DNA from: Candidatus Omnitrophota bacterium
GTDB lineage: Bacteria; Omnitrophota; Koll11; Duberdicusellales; 4484-171
Assembly: GCA_030692055.1 (NCBI GenBank)
Contig: JAUYCY010000041.1
Location: 1 to 29,421, forward strand
Reading direction: 5' to 3'
Length of the DNA stretch: 29,421 nt
The position numbers were made by a program, and so were the translations under genes. This document shows positions 1 through 8,408 of the stretch, one piece after another. Every line of letters starts with the position of its first letter. The first letter of the stretch is position 1. Below the pieces are notes generated by a model, which worked only from the letters and a program-made list of their open reading frames with translations, made no database searches and had not been told where the DNA came from.

Positions 1-2024
1 TTTTTAAAAAATTCAGAAAAATCATAAAGCACTAGTTTTAATCCAAACATAAATAACACAGCAAAAAAGAAACTAAAAATCGAGCCATCTCTTGTCGCAT
101 ACCAAACAATTCCGGTAAAACGCAAAAGAGGTATGGTAAGATGGGATCTTAACAAATATAGCGCACCTAATGAAAATATTGTGAGTTTTACTACTTTGTT
201 GCTATGATATTCTTTCATTGAATAAAGTACACAAAAAACGAATATTATCTGATAAATGATACTTAATTCCCTAAAAAGATCGAAATCGTACCCGTTGACA
301 TCGCCGATTATGTTTGCCGGGGAAAAGAAATAATAAGATAGCAGCGATACATAAATAATGAAAATAATAAAAACGCTCAGTATAGAAGAAAGCGTAATGT
401 TTGAGTTTTTTCTCTTTTTATACAAAATAGCTAAATTTATCAAAAAAAACACGAAGAGCGAAATTCTGAAAACTAACGATTTTAAAATAGGGATATAATC
501 TGAAAGAATATTTGGCTTTTCATCAAACTTGTAAAGAGCAATGTCGCCGAAATACGCATCTTCTCCTTTCTTGGAAGTAAGATTAACTAAAGTAATGTAT
601 GTATTCGCAGTGGTAGGCCGGAATGAAGCGCTATATTCCTTCCAATCATTATCAGAGAGAACCCCTGAATAATATAAAGACGTGTCGTCAATTGTAGTCC
701 CGACTTTAATTTGGCCATTTGCCGCGGTTCCTTTTTTATATAAGACTGAAATTTTATATGTTTCACCTGGTTTGGTAGCAACAGTATAGTAGACATAGCC
801 CGTAGCGTCTTGCAGGGTTGTAATCTTAAAACAACTCTTTACGCTACTATCGTCAGATTTTGATAAAGTTGCCAAATGTGTTATCCAAGCCGAAGTATTT
901 GTTGAAATATCGTTAATCTTAATAATATTTTCTTTTGAATCTTTTACTAATACATAGTTTTCCTTACAATCAGAAGCTTTTATATTATAATTTATTCCAA
1001 ATAGCCGAAGCAGGCTTAAATTTCTCTCTGGAAACGATAATAAGATAAAAATCATTAATGATAGTATTGCGATAACATAAAACCTTAATTTCATTATTTT
1101 TAAAAACTTATACTTTAAGGTTACTAATTTAAAGATTGCGTAAATTATAATTAATAAAACTCCTGCCCAAAAATAAGAAGAAGACTTGAATGAGACTAAG
1201 AGCTGTTTCCATACCAACGCGTTAAAAGGACTAACTATTAACCCCGCTTTAAGCCTGTTGGAAGCAGCTATTACGTCATAAACGAAATAATACTGGTAGA
1301 ATGTTGCCAAAAAGGGAAGAATAAATAAAACAACGTATAACCAAATAAACTTTATTATTTCTTTAAATCTGCATGCTTTTGTCCCATGGAATACAAATAC
1401 GGCAATCCAGAAAAATATAGAAAGCATAATAAAATGCATATATACATAAATGATGTGGCCGCCGCTAAGCCAGAAGATGTAAGCAAGGCCAAAAAGCAGT
1501 ATATCTTTCATTTTGTAGCCCTGGATAATTTTTATTACTAAAATCATAAGCAACGGATAGACTACAATTAAATTTCCTATTGTTTCAGCAATGAGTATTC
1601 TAGAAACAAAGTTAATGCTAAAGTAAGTAAGGGCGCCGAGCAGGGCAATCCAGTAGCTAAGCCTTAAGAATTTACAGGCGTATATGAATGTAAAAAGCAA
1701 AATTATAAGGTTTAAGCAACGGGTGAGATAATAAGTAAAATCGCTGAAACCAAACAACATATAGATAATTGTGTTTTGGCTAATGGGGTAATGGCCGAAA
1801 TACATCGCAGGATGACCGCATCCTACATATTCATTCCAGGTCGGCAATACTCCTCTTCTCAAGGAATCTATGAAATTAACCATAAAGGATTTGTAGAGGG
1901 AGTATTCGGCGACGGGATAAAAGTAGTAACCAGCCAGCAAAGGATATATTAAGTAAACAGCGATAGCTATTGGCAGAATTATATATATGTTATTTTTTGT
2001 ACGGTTACCGAGAAGGTTTGTCAT
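1..2024 (-). CDS. YfhO-like polytopic membrane protein with an internal carbohydrate-binding-module-like domain (partial, 3' end off the window)
   Basis: Open reading frame from ATG at 2024 (after the weak AGCAGG upstream) to the left edge with no stop, so about 674 codons are visible and the C-terminus is missing. Residues 10-330 are a series of hydrophobic helices. The first outer loop reads LPTWNEYVGCGHPAMYFGHY, which matches the FPIWNPYWGAGHE loop of the YfhO-type protein encoded at 5190-7631 and is typical of GT-C/YfhO glycosyltransferase-like proteins. Residues about 340-500 are soluble. Within them, about 405-498 read like a jelly-roll carbohydrate-binding module (PGETYKISVLYKKG, then DNDWKEYSASFRPTTANTYI, ending GEDAYFGDIALYK), the pattern of CBM_4_9/CBM6-like folds. 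More helices follow. Known family role: transfer of sugars from polyprenyl-phosphate donors on the outer face of the membrane. Inference: the module binds the acceptor glycan. It is the last visible gene of the minus-strand glycan cluster and has its own candidate promoter. Confidence 0.8.
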   Translation of the reverse strand, partial: MTNLLGNRTKNNIYIILPIAIAVYLIYPLLAGYYFYPVAEYSLYKSFMVNFIDSLRRGVLPTWNEYVGCGHPAMYFGHYPISQNTIIYMLFGFSDFTYYLTRCLNLIILLFTFIYACKFLRLSYWIALLGALTYFSINFVSRILIAETIGNLIVVYPLLMILVIKIIQGYKMKDILLFGLAYIFWLSGGHIIYVYMHFIMLSIFFWIAVFVFHGTKACRFKEIIKFIWLYVVLFILPFLATFYQYYFVYDVIAASNRLKAGLIVSPFNALVWKQLLVSFKSSSYFWAGVLLIIIYAIFKLVTLKYKFLKIMKLRFYVIAILSLMIFILLSFPERNLSLLRLFGINYNIKASDCKENYVLVKDSKENIIKINDISTNTSAWITHLATLSKSDDSSVKSCFKITTLQDATGYVYYTVATKPGETYKISVLYKKGTAANGQIKVGTTIDDTSLYYSGVLSDNDWKEYSASFRPTTANTYITLVNLTSKKGEDAYFGDIALYKFDEKPNILSDYIPILKSLVFRISLFVFFLINLAILYKKRKNSNITLSSILSVFIIFIIYVSLLSYYFFSPANIIGDVNGYDFDLFRELSIIYQIIFVFCVLYSMKEYHSNKVVKLTIFSLGALYLLRSHLTIPLLRFTGIVWYATRDGSIFSFFFAVLFMFGLKLVLYDFSEFFK

Positions 2025-2078
2025 TTTTGATTAGCCTGCTAAACTATAATATTTGCCGAATTATTAAATCAGTTTTTT

Positions 2079-2107
2079 ACTATAGCCTTTCGCGCAAGAA
2101 TTAGCAA
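2079..2107 (-). promoter_or_regulatory. Candidate sigma-70 promoter for the YfhO-CBM gene
   Basis: On the minus strand TTGCTA (2102-2107) and TATAGT (2079-2084) are separated by exactly 17 bases, in the 122-bp gap between the radical SAM stop and the start at 2024. Both boxes are one mismatch or so from consensus. The gap is one of the longer ones in an otherwise tight cluster, which fits an internal promoter. No experimental support. Confidence 0.4.
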
Positions 2108-2146
2108 TTAGAATGTGGTTTAAATTCAGGATTGATACTACATGCA

Positions 2147-3172
2147 TCAAGTTTTTACAAAAAATGTAAAATAGTGTTTATAATAGTTCCAAACAACATC
2201 CGGCTTTAATGAATATAAATCATCTATATCAAGAAAAGAACTGAGACAACCCTGACATTCATTTTTAGGCATATTTAGAAATGCTTCTTTAAAGCCGATC
2301 TTTTTCCCGTCTAACCAGCGATCATCTCTTACAAGTAGATTACATGGGGCAACTTTTCCATCCGGCGAAATCGTGCTAAACAAAGAGCCGGCATTACGGC
2401 ATCTTATTCTTTTGTTTTGCATAATGGCTTTTTTTACGTTTTGATAATATCTTTCTGACAAGATGATGTTGTCGTTTCCGCGTTTTTTTGAATTGATAAG
2501 CCGATCTAAAGTCTCTATCATTCGATTGTCTTCATATTTTGTATCCGCATAACCTTTAAGATTGTTAGCGTGGGATTGTTCTGCGTAAAATACCGGCTGC
2601 AACAGCAATCTTACATTCAAGTTCTTAGCAAGTCTTAAAAGTTCATCTATAAGAGAATAATTATTTTTTGTAATGACCGAAACAAGGTATAAAGGTATTT
2701 CTTTGCTCTTGATTAAATTAATAGCCTCTATTACTTTGCGAAAGTTTCCCTGGCCGCGCTGTTTATCGTGAATTTCCTGCGGGCCATCCAGAGTCATATT
2801 TATATTATCTACACCTTCAAGATAATTCAGGCGTTCTGAAATTAACGAGCCGTTGGTAGCCAAAGCCACTGAAAACCCGCATTCTTTTGCGTGCTTAACA
2901 ATTATCGGAAAATCTTCTCTTATAAGAGGTTCCCCTCCTGTAATTGACAGTCTGGATGTGCCCATAGCGGCGAATTCATCAAGCATTTTACAGATTTCTT
3001 CGGTATCCATTTCATATCTTTTATCATTATAAATACCGCAATAACTGCAGCGCTGATTACATCTAAAGGTTATGTTAAACTGTATTGCATGAGGAAATTT
3101 TATTTTCAAAATCTTTGCCTTTATAAGATTGAAGGCGCCCGTCGGTATTATTGATTTTCTTTTATTTTTCAT
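2147..3172 (-). CDS. Radical SAM protein with SPASM/twitch-like C-terminal cysteines
   Basis: 341 residues. The [4Fe-4S]-SAM motif CxxxCxxC is C38-NQR-C42-SY-C45, followed by the GGEP motif at 79-82 (ITGGEPLIREDF) and the DGPQEIHD substrate/SAM-binding strand near 129-136, all in the MoaA/PqqE/SPASM order. The C-terminal third has C258, then DGKVAPC277, then C306-QG-C309, which fits a SPASM or twitch auxiliary cluster domain. Such enzymes modify peptides, sugars or small molecules by radical chemistry; AprD4- and BtrN-like dehydrogenases or epimerases acting on sugars are within this superfamily. Two bases separate it from the upstream DegT gene stop, so the two are co-translated and may act on the same substrate. 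Substrate unknown. Confidence 0.88.
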   Translation of the reverse strand: MKNKRKSIIPTGAFNLIKAKILKIKFPHAIQFNITFRCNQRCSYCGIYNDKRYEMDTEEICKMLDEFAAMGTSRLSITGGEPLIREDFPIIVKHAKECGFSVALATNGSLISERLNYLEGVDNINMTLDGPQEIHDKQRGQGNFRKVIEAINLIKSKEIPLYLVSVITKNNYSLIDELLRLAKNLNVRLLLQPVFYAEQSHANNLKGYADTKYEDNRMIETLDRLINSKKRGNDNIILSERYYQNVKKAIMQNKRIRCRNAGSLFSTISPDGKVAPCNLLVRDDRWLDGKKIGFKEAFLNMPKNECQGCLSSFLDIDDLYSLKPDVVWNYYKHYFTFFVKT

Positions 3173-3174
3173 AC

Positions 3175-4488
3175 TTAATTATTTTCGAAATAAGAACGCG
3201 CGAGCAAGGCTGTAAAATCAATATCTTTCTCGCTTAAACTTTCATTAACTTCAACTATAAGCGTACAATTTTTAACAATTTCTGCCTTTGGCATTGATGT
3301 GTGATAGATTTCAAAACCAGGCTCACTACTGCAAAGAGTAAGATAGCTGGCTGATGAGTCTATGCCATGCAAAAGGAGAAATTTTTTTAAACCCTTAATA
3401 TCTTCAGTTACTACAGGAAACCTCCAGTATACATTAATTGCGCTTTTTGTGATGGCTGGAATTCTTATGCTGGGTATTGCCTCAAACAGCCTTCTTAACC
3501 TTTCACCGTTACGAATTCTGGCAGAAGTAACGTATTCTGCTCTTTCTAAAGACTTTAGGCCTACGCGGGCTTGAATATCCGTATATTGCGTTAGATAATC
3601 ATCTGGAAATTTTTCATACAATTTGTTTTCAAAGCCGCCAAGTAAAACTTTTATATTGCCGGAATAGAGGCGGTACGTTATCCGCGGGTCTATATGCTCT
3701 AATACAAACACTAAGAAAAAAGTAAAATAAGAAAACACCCATCTTGAAAAAAATACCGCATATATCAAATCCTTAACGGCCAGTTTTATAAGCATCCGTT
3801 TACGTGGCGGTAATAAATCTGTGCTCCTTAATTTAACAAGGCTATCGGCCAACGTTTCATTATTAGTAATGATCATTCCTCCGAATAAAGACGAACATAC
3901 CTTAAAATTTGTAAGGCTAAAGAAAGCTACGTCTCCAAAAGTACCAATTTTTTTCCCATTATATGAAGCATCAAAACATTGAGAACAATCTTCAATAATT
4001 TTTAGGCCGTATTCATCGGCTATCCTTTTTATTTTATCTATGTCAGGCACTACGCCAAAAAGATAAGTGACTAATATAGCTCTGGATTTTTCGGTTATAG
4101 CATCTTTAAGCTTTTGTGGGTCTATACAGAAAGTATCTGATTCTATATCTACGAATACTGGTTTTAAACCAAGGGTATGTATGCTATTTACCATATCAGC
4201 GATAGTTAAAGGAGCCATTAAAATCTCGCTACCTTTTTCAAAATTCATAGATTTCAATATAAAATGCAAAGCAATCCGCGCGTGAGGAAATATGAGGGCT
4301 TTTTTTGCGCCAAAGCGTAGCCTGAAAGCTTCCTCCAATTCCTTAGTTTTAGCACCGGAAGAAAGCTTTCCAAAAAGAATATTTAACAAAGCAAATAAAA
4401 GTTCGTTAAATTTATTTGTCAGCTGTAATTTATGAATTTTATTAGATTTAAATAGAACCTTTACGACGTTAAACATAGCCATGCGCAT
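3175..4488 (-). CDS. DegT/DnrJ/EryC1/StrS-family PLP aminotransferase (divergent)
   Basis: 437 residues, about 60 longer than the two DegT proteins encoded at 16894-17997 and 18123-19226. PLP features are present: D167 in IIEDCSQCFDASYNGKKIGTF and the Schiff-base lysine K196 in FSLTNFKVCSSLFGG. Residues 1-45 are an N-terminal extension absent from the other two. An extra hydrophobic insertion around residues 235-265 (IYAVFFSRWVFSYFTFFLVF) is unusual for this soluble family and suggests membrane contact or a lipid-linked substrate; this is inference. The family transaminates nucleotide-linked keto sugars, though some members are dehydratases. The start is uncertain among three in-frame ATGs (4488, 4482, 4476). 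It sits between a GNAT acetyltransferase and a radical SAM gene, which suggests an amino group is installed and then acylated. Confidence 0.88.
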   Translation of the reverse strand: MRMAMFNVVKVLFKSNKIHKLQLTNKFNELLFALLNILFGKLSSGAKTKELEEAFRLRFGAKKALIFPHARIALHFILKSMNFEKGSEILMAPLTIADMVNSIHTLGLKPVFVDIESDTFCIDPQKLKDAITEKSRAILVTYLFGVVPDIDKIKRIADEYGLKIIEDCSQCFDASYNGKKIGTFGDVAFFSLTNFKVCSSLFGGMIITNNETLADSLVKLRSTDLLPPRKRMLIKLAVKDLIYAVFFSRWVFSYFTFFLVFVLEHIDPRITYRLYSGNIKVLLGGFENKLYEKFPDDYLTQYTDIQARVGLKSLERAEYVTSARIRNGERLRRLFEAIPSIRIPAITKSAINVYWRFPVVTEDIKGLKKFLLLHGIDSSASYLTLCSSEPGFEIYHTSMPKAEIVKNCTLIVEVNESLSEKDIDFTALLARSYFENN

Positions 4489-4555
4489 GGTTTTACTTTA
4501 AGATTATTGCTGTATTTTAGAAATCTTCGATACAGATATCGGGCTACTACACATT

Positions 4556-5188
4556 TTACGTGTTCTTATTTTTAGAACTAATATTAATTTTATTCATCAC
4601 GTTTTGCCATCGTTTTTTCTGATTTTTATTTCTTATGAAAGGACAAAAACCACATTTTAAATATGTTTTTATAGCCGGGGTTCGAAATGAATCTGTCTTA
4701 AGATATGCATAGGAAAGATTTCTTTTCTTCATTTCTGAAAGAATATATACTAACAGTTTATACCCCAATTGGTTACCTCGGCTTTGAGGCTTAACCGCAA
4801 CATACCCGATCTCGGCTGAATTGTCATTTAACGACCTTTCATGAATCACTGAAAAACCAACCACTGAGTTCCCTGCAAGCAGAATGAAAATATCCTTTTC
4901 CGGTTCTTCCACGCAATCTAAAATTCTTTTTTCAAAACTCAAGCGATTCCATAATCCAAGGCTGCCTATGCTATTAAGCAAATTGATGCAATCTTCCCTG
5001 AGGCTTTCATGATAGCCTCTGATTTCTAAGTTATTTTCTAACTTTAAAGGCTGAATTATTTTATTATCTAATACCATCTTCATCTCTAGATAAGTCGAGC
5101 GCAGTATTCTTCTCTTAAGGCTTCCTATTATTGCTTTTAAATTCTCAAGCCTGAACAAACTCCTAAACCATACAAGTAAAAAATACAT
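4556..5188 (-). CDS. GNAT-family N-acetyltransferase
   Basis: 210 residues. The acetyl-CoA-binding motif A is at about residues 127-146 (EIGYVAVKPQSRGNQLGYKL) with the RGNQLG pyrophosphate loop at 137-142, followed by the AIKTYLKCGF motif-B region near 172-181. The GNAT fold covers about 52-195; the first 40 residues are basic and partly hydrophobic. The start has an AAGGAT ribosome site just upstream and lies one base from the stop of the upstream YfhO gene. A later ATG (residue 36) is a possible alternative. Likely role: N-acylation of an amino sugar produced by a neighbouring DegT aminotransferase, similar in idea to WecD or PseH, though I cannot assign the substrate. Confidence 0.85.
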   Translation of the reverse strand: MYFLLVWFRSLFRLENLKAIIGSLKRRILRSTYLEMKMVLDNKIIQPLKLENNLEIRGYHESLREDCINLLNSIGSLGLWNRLSFEKRILDCVEEPEKDIFILLAGNSVVGFSVIHERSLNDNSAEIGYVAVKPQSRGNQLGYKLLVYILSEMKKRNLSYAYLKTDSFRTPAIKTYLKCGFCPFIRNKNQKKRWQNVMNKINISSKNKNT

Positions 5189-5189
5189 A

Positions 5190-7631
5190 TTAATAATCCT
5201 TACGCCAAAGATAAAATGTAGTAAATAAAAGTATTGTTACTAAAGTAAGTGATAAGGTAACTGTTAAAGTAAAATATGGAACTTTACAAAAAAACTTAAC
5301 TTTATGCATTCCGGCAGGCACCTTGACAGCACGAAAGGCATGAAATGCAGGAACAATCTCTACTCTCTCTTCATCAACGGTAGCTGACCAGTAGGGATGA
5401 AAAACGTCGGTTAAAACCAGATACCCTCCGGAAAGAGATTCTACCGATATCTCGACATATTCGGGCTCATATTTAATAAACGTTGCGGGTTTAACAAAAT
5501 ATACGCTTGAGGCTTTAACTGTTTCCGGTTCTTTTAATTCAATTTGCGGACGCATATTTTTTTTAAAATCCTCAAAGTTATTTTCAGTTACGTTCGATAC
5601 TAAAAATGAACGCGGCAAGGTATCAGATAACTCAGCTATATTAAATTCTCCGGATTTAGTAACATTGCGAAGTTTTAATTTTTCAATTAAAGGCGGTAAT
5701 AAATTATCGTTTCTGGTTATAACACAATCCACCCCTAGTAATTTAAGCAACTCCAGCTCTAGGGGGGGGATGGTCCAGACCGTAAAATAATAAACTTTAT
5801 TATTGGTAAAACCTTTCATGTCTAACTTGGGCAGTCTTGATATTGTTTTTTCCGAATAGGTTGAGGGGTATCCCGCTATATGATCTTTGGGATTAATGCC
5901 ATCCTTATAAAAATTTATCAATTGGCTATAGCGTACCGGTTTCATACTGCCGTAAAAAGCAGCGTTGTTTGTCTGTTTAAGAAGAAAAGTACCCTGGTTT
6001 TGTGGAAGTTGGTGCTCAATATCTGGATCGAGCACTCTACGATAAGGTAAATAATCCCTTCCCTCAATAATCTTTTTTAAGTCTGGAACCTCCTTGAAAG
6101 GATCATAGGTAAGTCCTGAACGCAATAAAGGATTTGCATAGCCACGGGTAGGTTTAGTGGGAAGAGTATAATACAGGTTATTAAGTGCTGAAAAAATGAT
6201 TACAAAGGGGGCGAGCCTCAGCAATAATGGTTTAAATTTAAAATTATTCATAGTCCCTATGGCAGCTATAAGAACAAATAAGAAGTCTATAAGATAATTA
6301 TCTCTTCCCGGAATCCAAACCAGGCCAAAAAGGTGAGTCAAAATAACCTGTCCTTGAGATTCTAACAATAAAATTATCAAAATAGAGATATATGCTAACC
6401 TACTTATTTTGTTGCGAGGGACGTCTAAACACCCTAACCACACCAAAAAACCCCAAACCCCTTTAAAAAGAATAGGTGCGATACGAATTAAATATGTTTC
6501 ATCAAAGTTGGCTAACGGCTTACACCAATAATAAGCTGGGAGCATAAAAAGAATCCAGCTAGATAATAATTGTTTTCGTGAAACTAGACGAAACGACAGT
6601 ATCGCCGCCAATAATGCGCCGAAGAATACAGGGCTGCGCAGAAACAATGCTAAAAACGGAAACTTCCAGAATCCTAACAAGAAAAAGATAGCTAAACTTA
6701 TAGAAATAAAATACCAGCGGTATCGATTTTTATTATATAAACCTGTAAACGCATAAAAACAAATTAGTATAAGGGGAATTAATTCTGAGTCTCCCATGCT
6801 TAAAAAAAGATTCTTGTATAATTCAAAAGAAAAAAGATTGCCTAAGCTGTGAGGTATAAGCATACGACCAGAATTATTTAAAGCATTCACTAAAATATTG
6901 ATTTGCCAGCTCTGCGCTAAAATTGCAAATAAGATACTAAGCCAAGCAAAAAATATCATTGAAGACTTTTTTGGCTTCATTATAAAAAAAGCAGTTATTA
7001 GTAGTAAAGTAAAAAAAACGAATTCAAAAAACCAGAATTCTAACTTCGTGCCAAACATCCCTAAAAAGAATGCCCAACCTGTCAGTAGGACATAACGCCA
7101 CTTTGCTGTTTCAAGCCACTTAATTATAAATAAAAATGTCAACATATGTGCTATAAATGTGTTGGTATTAATAAACTCAAAATACCAATACGTAATCAGT
7201 GGAGACATAAAAAAGAGTAAAGAGCATGTTACTGCTGTCCATGGCTCAAGCTTCATTTTCCTGAATACGTAATACCCAGCTAAAACAAGCGCCATGCATT
7301 GTATTAAATAAAAGTACCCATAGCGTGGGCCTATAATAAGCTCAAAAATTGTGTAAGGATCTATGGGCACGGTTGACCATATAACTGCCTCATGTCCCGC
7401 TCCCCAATAGGGGTTCCAAATGGGAAACTGAAAATTCAGCAGGCGGTGCAAAAACCATTGCCTGAAAGGATAATACATGCCTGCAAAGTCATTGTGAGAA
7501 AAGAATAGTTTCCCAGTATATAAGTTATAAGTGAAGTAAAAAGGGAATAGGAAAATTAAGATACGGGGATGGCGGATGCTTTTTATGAGAAAATTTTTCA
7601 ATTTAACTACGAAGGGTTGATACGTTCTCAA
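5190..7631 (-). CDS. YfhO-family bacterial membrane protein (putative GT-C glycosyltransferase)
   Basis: 813 residues, typical YfhO length. After one N-terminal helix (about 25-40) the first outer loop carries SHNDFAGMYYPFRQW and FPIWNPYWGAGHEA, the conserved YfhO entry. About a dozen hydrophobic helices follow to residue 470. A soluble outer domain (about 480-780) ends in GGYLVLTDVFHPYWSATVD and FRAVKVPAGMHKVKF, the family's C-terminal beta signature, then a last helix. YfhO proteins glycosylate lipoteichoic acid or other surface polymers from lipid-linked sugars in Firmicutes. The function here is inferred to be outward-face sugar transfer. Its start overlaps the upstream GT2 stop by 4 bases (ATGA), a classic donor-making GT2 plus GT-C pair. 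Confidence 0.85.
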   Translation of the reverse strand: MRTYQPFVVKLKNFLIKSIRHPRILIFLFPFYFTYNLYTGKLFFSHNDFAGMYYPFRQWFLHRLLNFQFPIWNPYWGAGHEAVIWSTVPIDPYTIFELIIGPRYGYFYLIQCMALVLAGYYVFRKMKLEPWTAVTCSLLFFMSPLITYWYFEFINTNTFIAHMLTFLFIIKWLETAKWRYVLLTGWAFFLGMFGTKLEFWFFEFVFFTLLLITAFFIMKPKKSSMIFFAWLSILFAILAQSWQINILVNALNNSGRMLIPHSLGNLFSFELYKNLFLSMGDSELIPLILICFYAFTGLYNKNRYRWYFISISLAIFFLLGFWKFPFLALFLRSPVFFGALLAAILSFRLVSRKQLLSSWILFMLPAYYWCKPLANFDETYLIRIAPILFKGVWGFLVWLGCLDVPRNKISRLAYISILIILLLESQGQVILTHLFGLVWIPGRDNYLIDFLFVLIAAIGTMNNFKFKPLLLRLAPFVIIFSALNNLYYTLPTKPTRGYANPLLRSGLTYDPFKEVPDLKKIIEGRDYLPYRRVLDPDIEHQLPQNQGTFLLKQTNNAAFYGSMKPVRYSQLINFYKDGINPKDHIAGYPSTYSEKTISRLPKLDMKGFTNNKVYYFTVWTIPPLELELLKLLGVDCVITRNDNLLPPLIEKLKLRNVTKSGEFNIAELSDTLPRSFLVSNVTENNFEDFKKNMRPQIELKEPETVKASSVYFVKPATFIKYEPEYVEISVESLSGGYLVLTDVFHPYWSATVDEERVEIVPAFHAFRAVKVPAGMHKVKFFCKVPYFTLTVTLSLTLVTILLFTTFYLWRKDY

Positions 7632-8362
7632 TGTAAATATCTCCTCATCAAATTTAGATAATCAAAGAGAGCTTTAGTATATGCGGATACCGACCGCTTG
7701 GTTCCTGAAACATTCCTCCATTCTTTTACCGGAACTTCATACAACCAGCTGTCATTTTTAATTAGCCGCGATAAGCGTACAATAAGCTCTGCATCAAATA
7801 TCCATTTCGAGCCAAAAGGTTCTTTAACTGCTGGGGCAAGTATATTCGCAGCAAAAATTTTGGCTCCGCACTGGGTATCATAAATACGGATATCAAAGGT
7901 TAAGTCTATAATAGTAGCGAATAGCCTGCCAAAATAATGCCGTAAATGCACGTGTTCAATTGACCTGCCAGCGAGATGAACACGGCTGCCAATAACTGCT
8001 TTTACGTTTGGGTTCTTCATAAAAATTTCGACAAAATCCCAAACCTCTGTAAGAGAAACAGCCAAATCTGCATCCCAGAAACCGATTATGTCGTATTTAT
8101 TTTTTCCTAATAGATAAAGTATACCTTGCCTTACAGCTTCTCCTTTACCTTTATTATTATCTAATGAAAAATAAAACGCCCCATAGGGATTCCTTGCGCA
8201 TATTTTCTGTATGATTAAAAGCGTATCATCTTTACTGCCATCATTGACAAATAAAAACGTTAACTTAGGATTTTTTTCTAACTCATCTACGAACGCTTGA
8301 GCGTTTAATCTTTTTTCTTCGTTGTAGCATGGAATAACTAAAGCAATACTGTTAGTTAACAC
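7628..8362 (-). CDS. Glycosyltransferase family 2, dolichyl/polyprenyl-phosphate beta-glucosyltransferase-like
   Basis: 244 residues. The GT-A fold begins at once with ALVIPCYNEEKRLN (7-20), then FVNDGSKDDT (38-47), GKGEAVRQG (72-80), the metal-binding D97-A-D99 (GFWDADLAVS) and the AGRSIEHVHLRHYFGRLF and YDTQCGAKIF segments that mark the ALG5/DPG-synthase-like group. No C-terminal membrane helices. Predicted reaction: transfer of a hexose from a nucleotide sugar to polyprenyl phosphate on the cytoplasmic face, giving the donor for the co-translated YfhO protein. The start is GTG, supported by a GAGGTGAGGTA ribosome-binding stretch directly upstream. The stop overlaps the YfhO start by 4 bases. 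Confidence 0.88.
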   Translation of the reverse strand: MLTNSIALVIPCYNEEKRLNAQAFVDELEKNPKLTFLFVNDGSKDDTLLIIQKICARNPYGAFYFSLDNNKGKGEAVRQGILYLLGKNKYDIIGFWDADLAVSLTEVWDFVEIFMKNPNVKAVIGSRVHLAGRSIEHVHLRHYFGRLFATIIDLTFDIRIYDTQCGAKIFAANILAPAVKEPFGSKWIFDAELIVRLSRLIKNDSWLYEVPVKEWRNVSGTKRSVSAYTKALFDYLNLMRRYLH

Positions 8363-8408
8363 TACCTCACCTCTTGTATTAGAATTAAACTTTATCTCTG
8401 GCGAAGGG

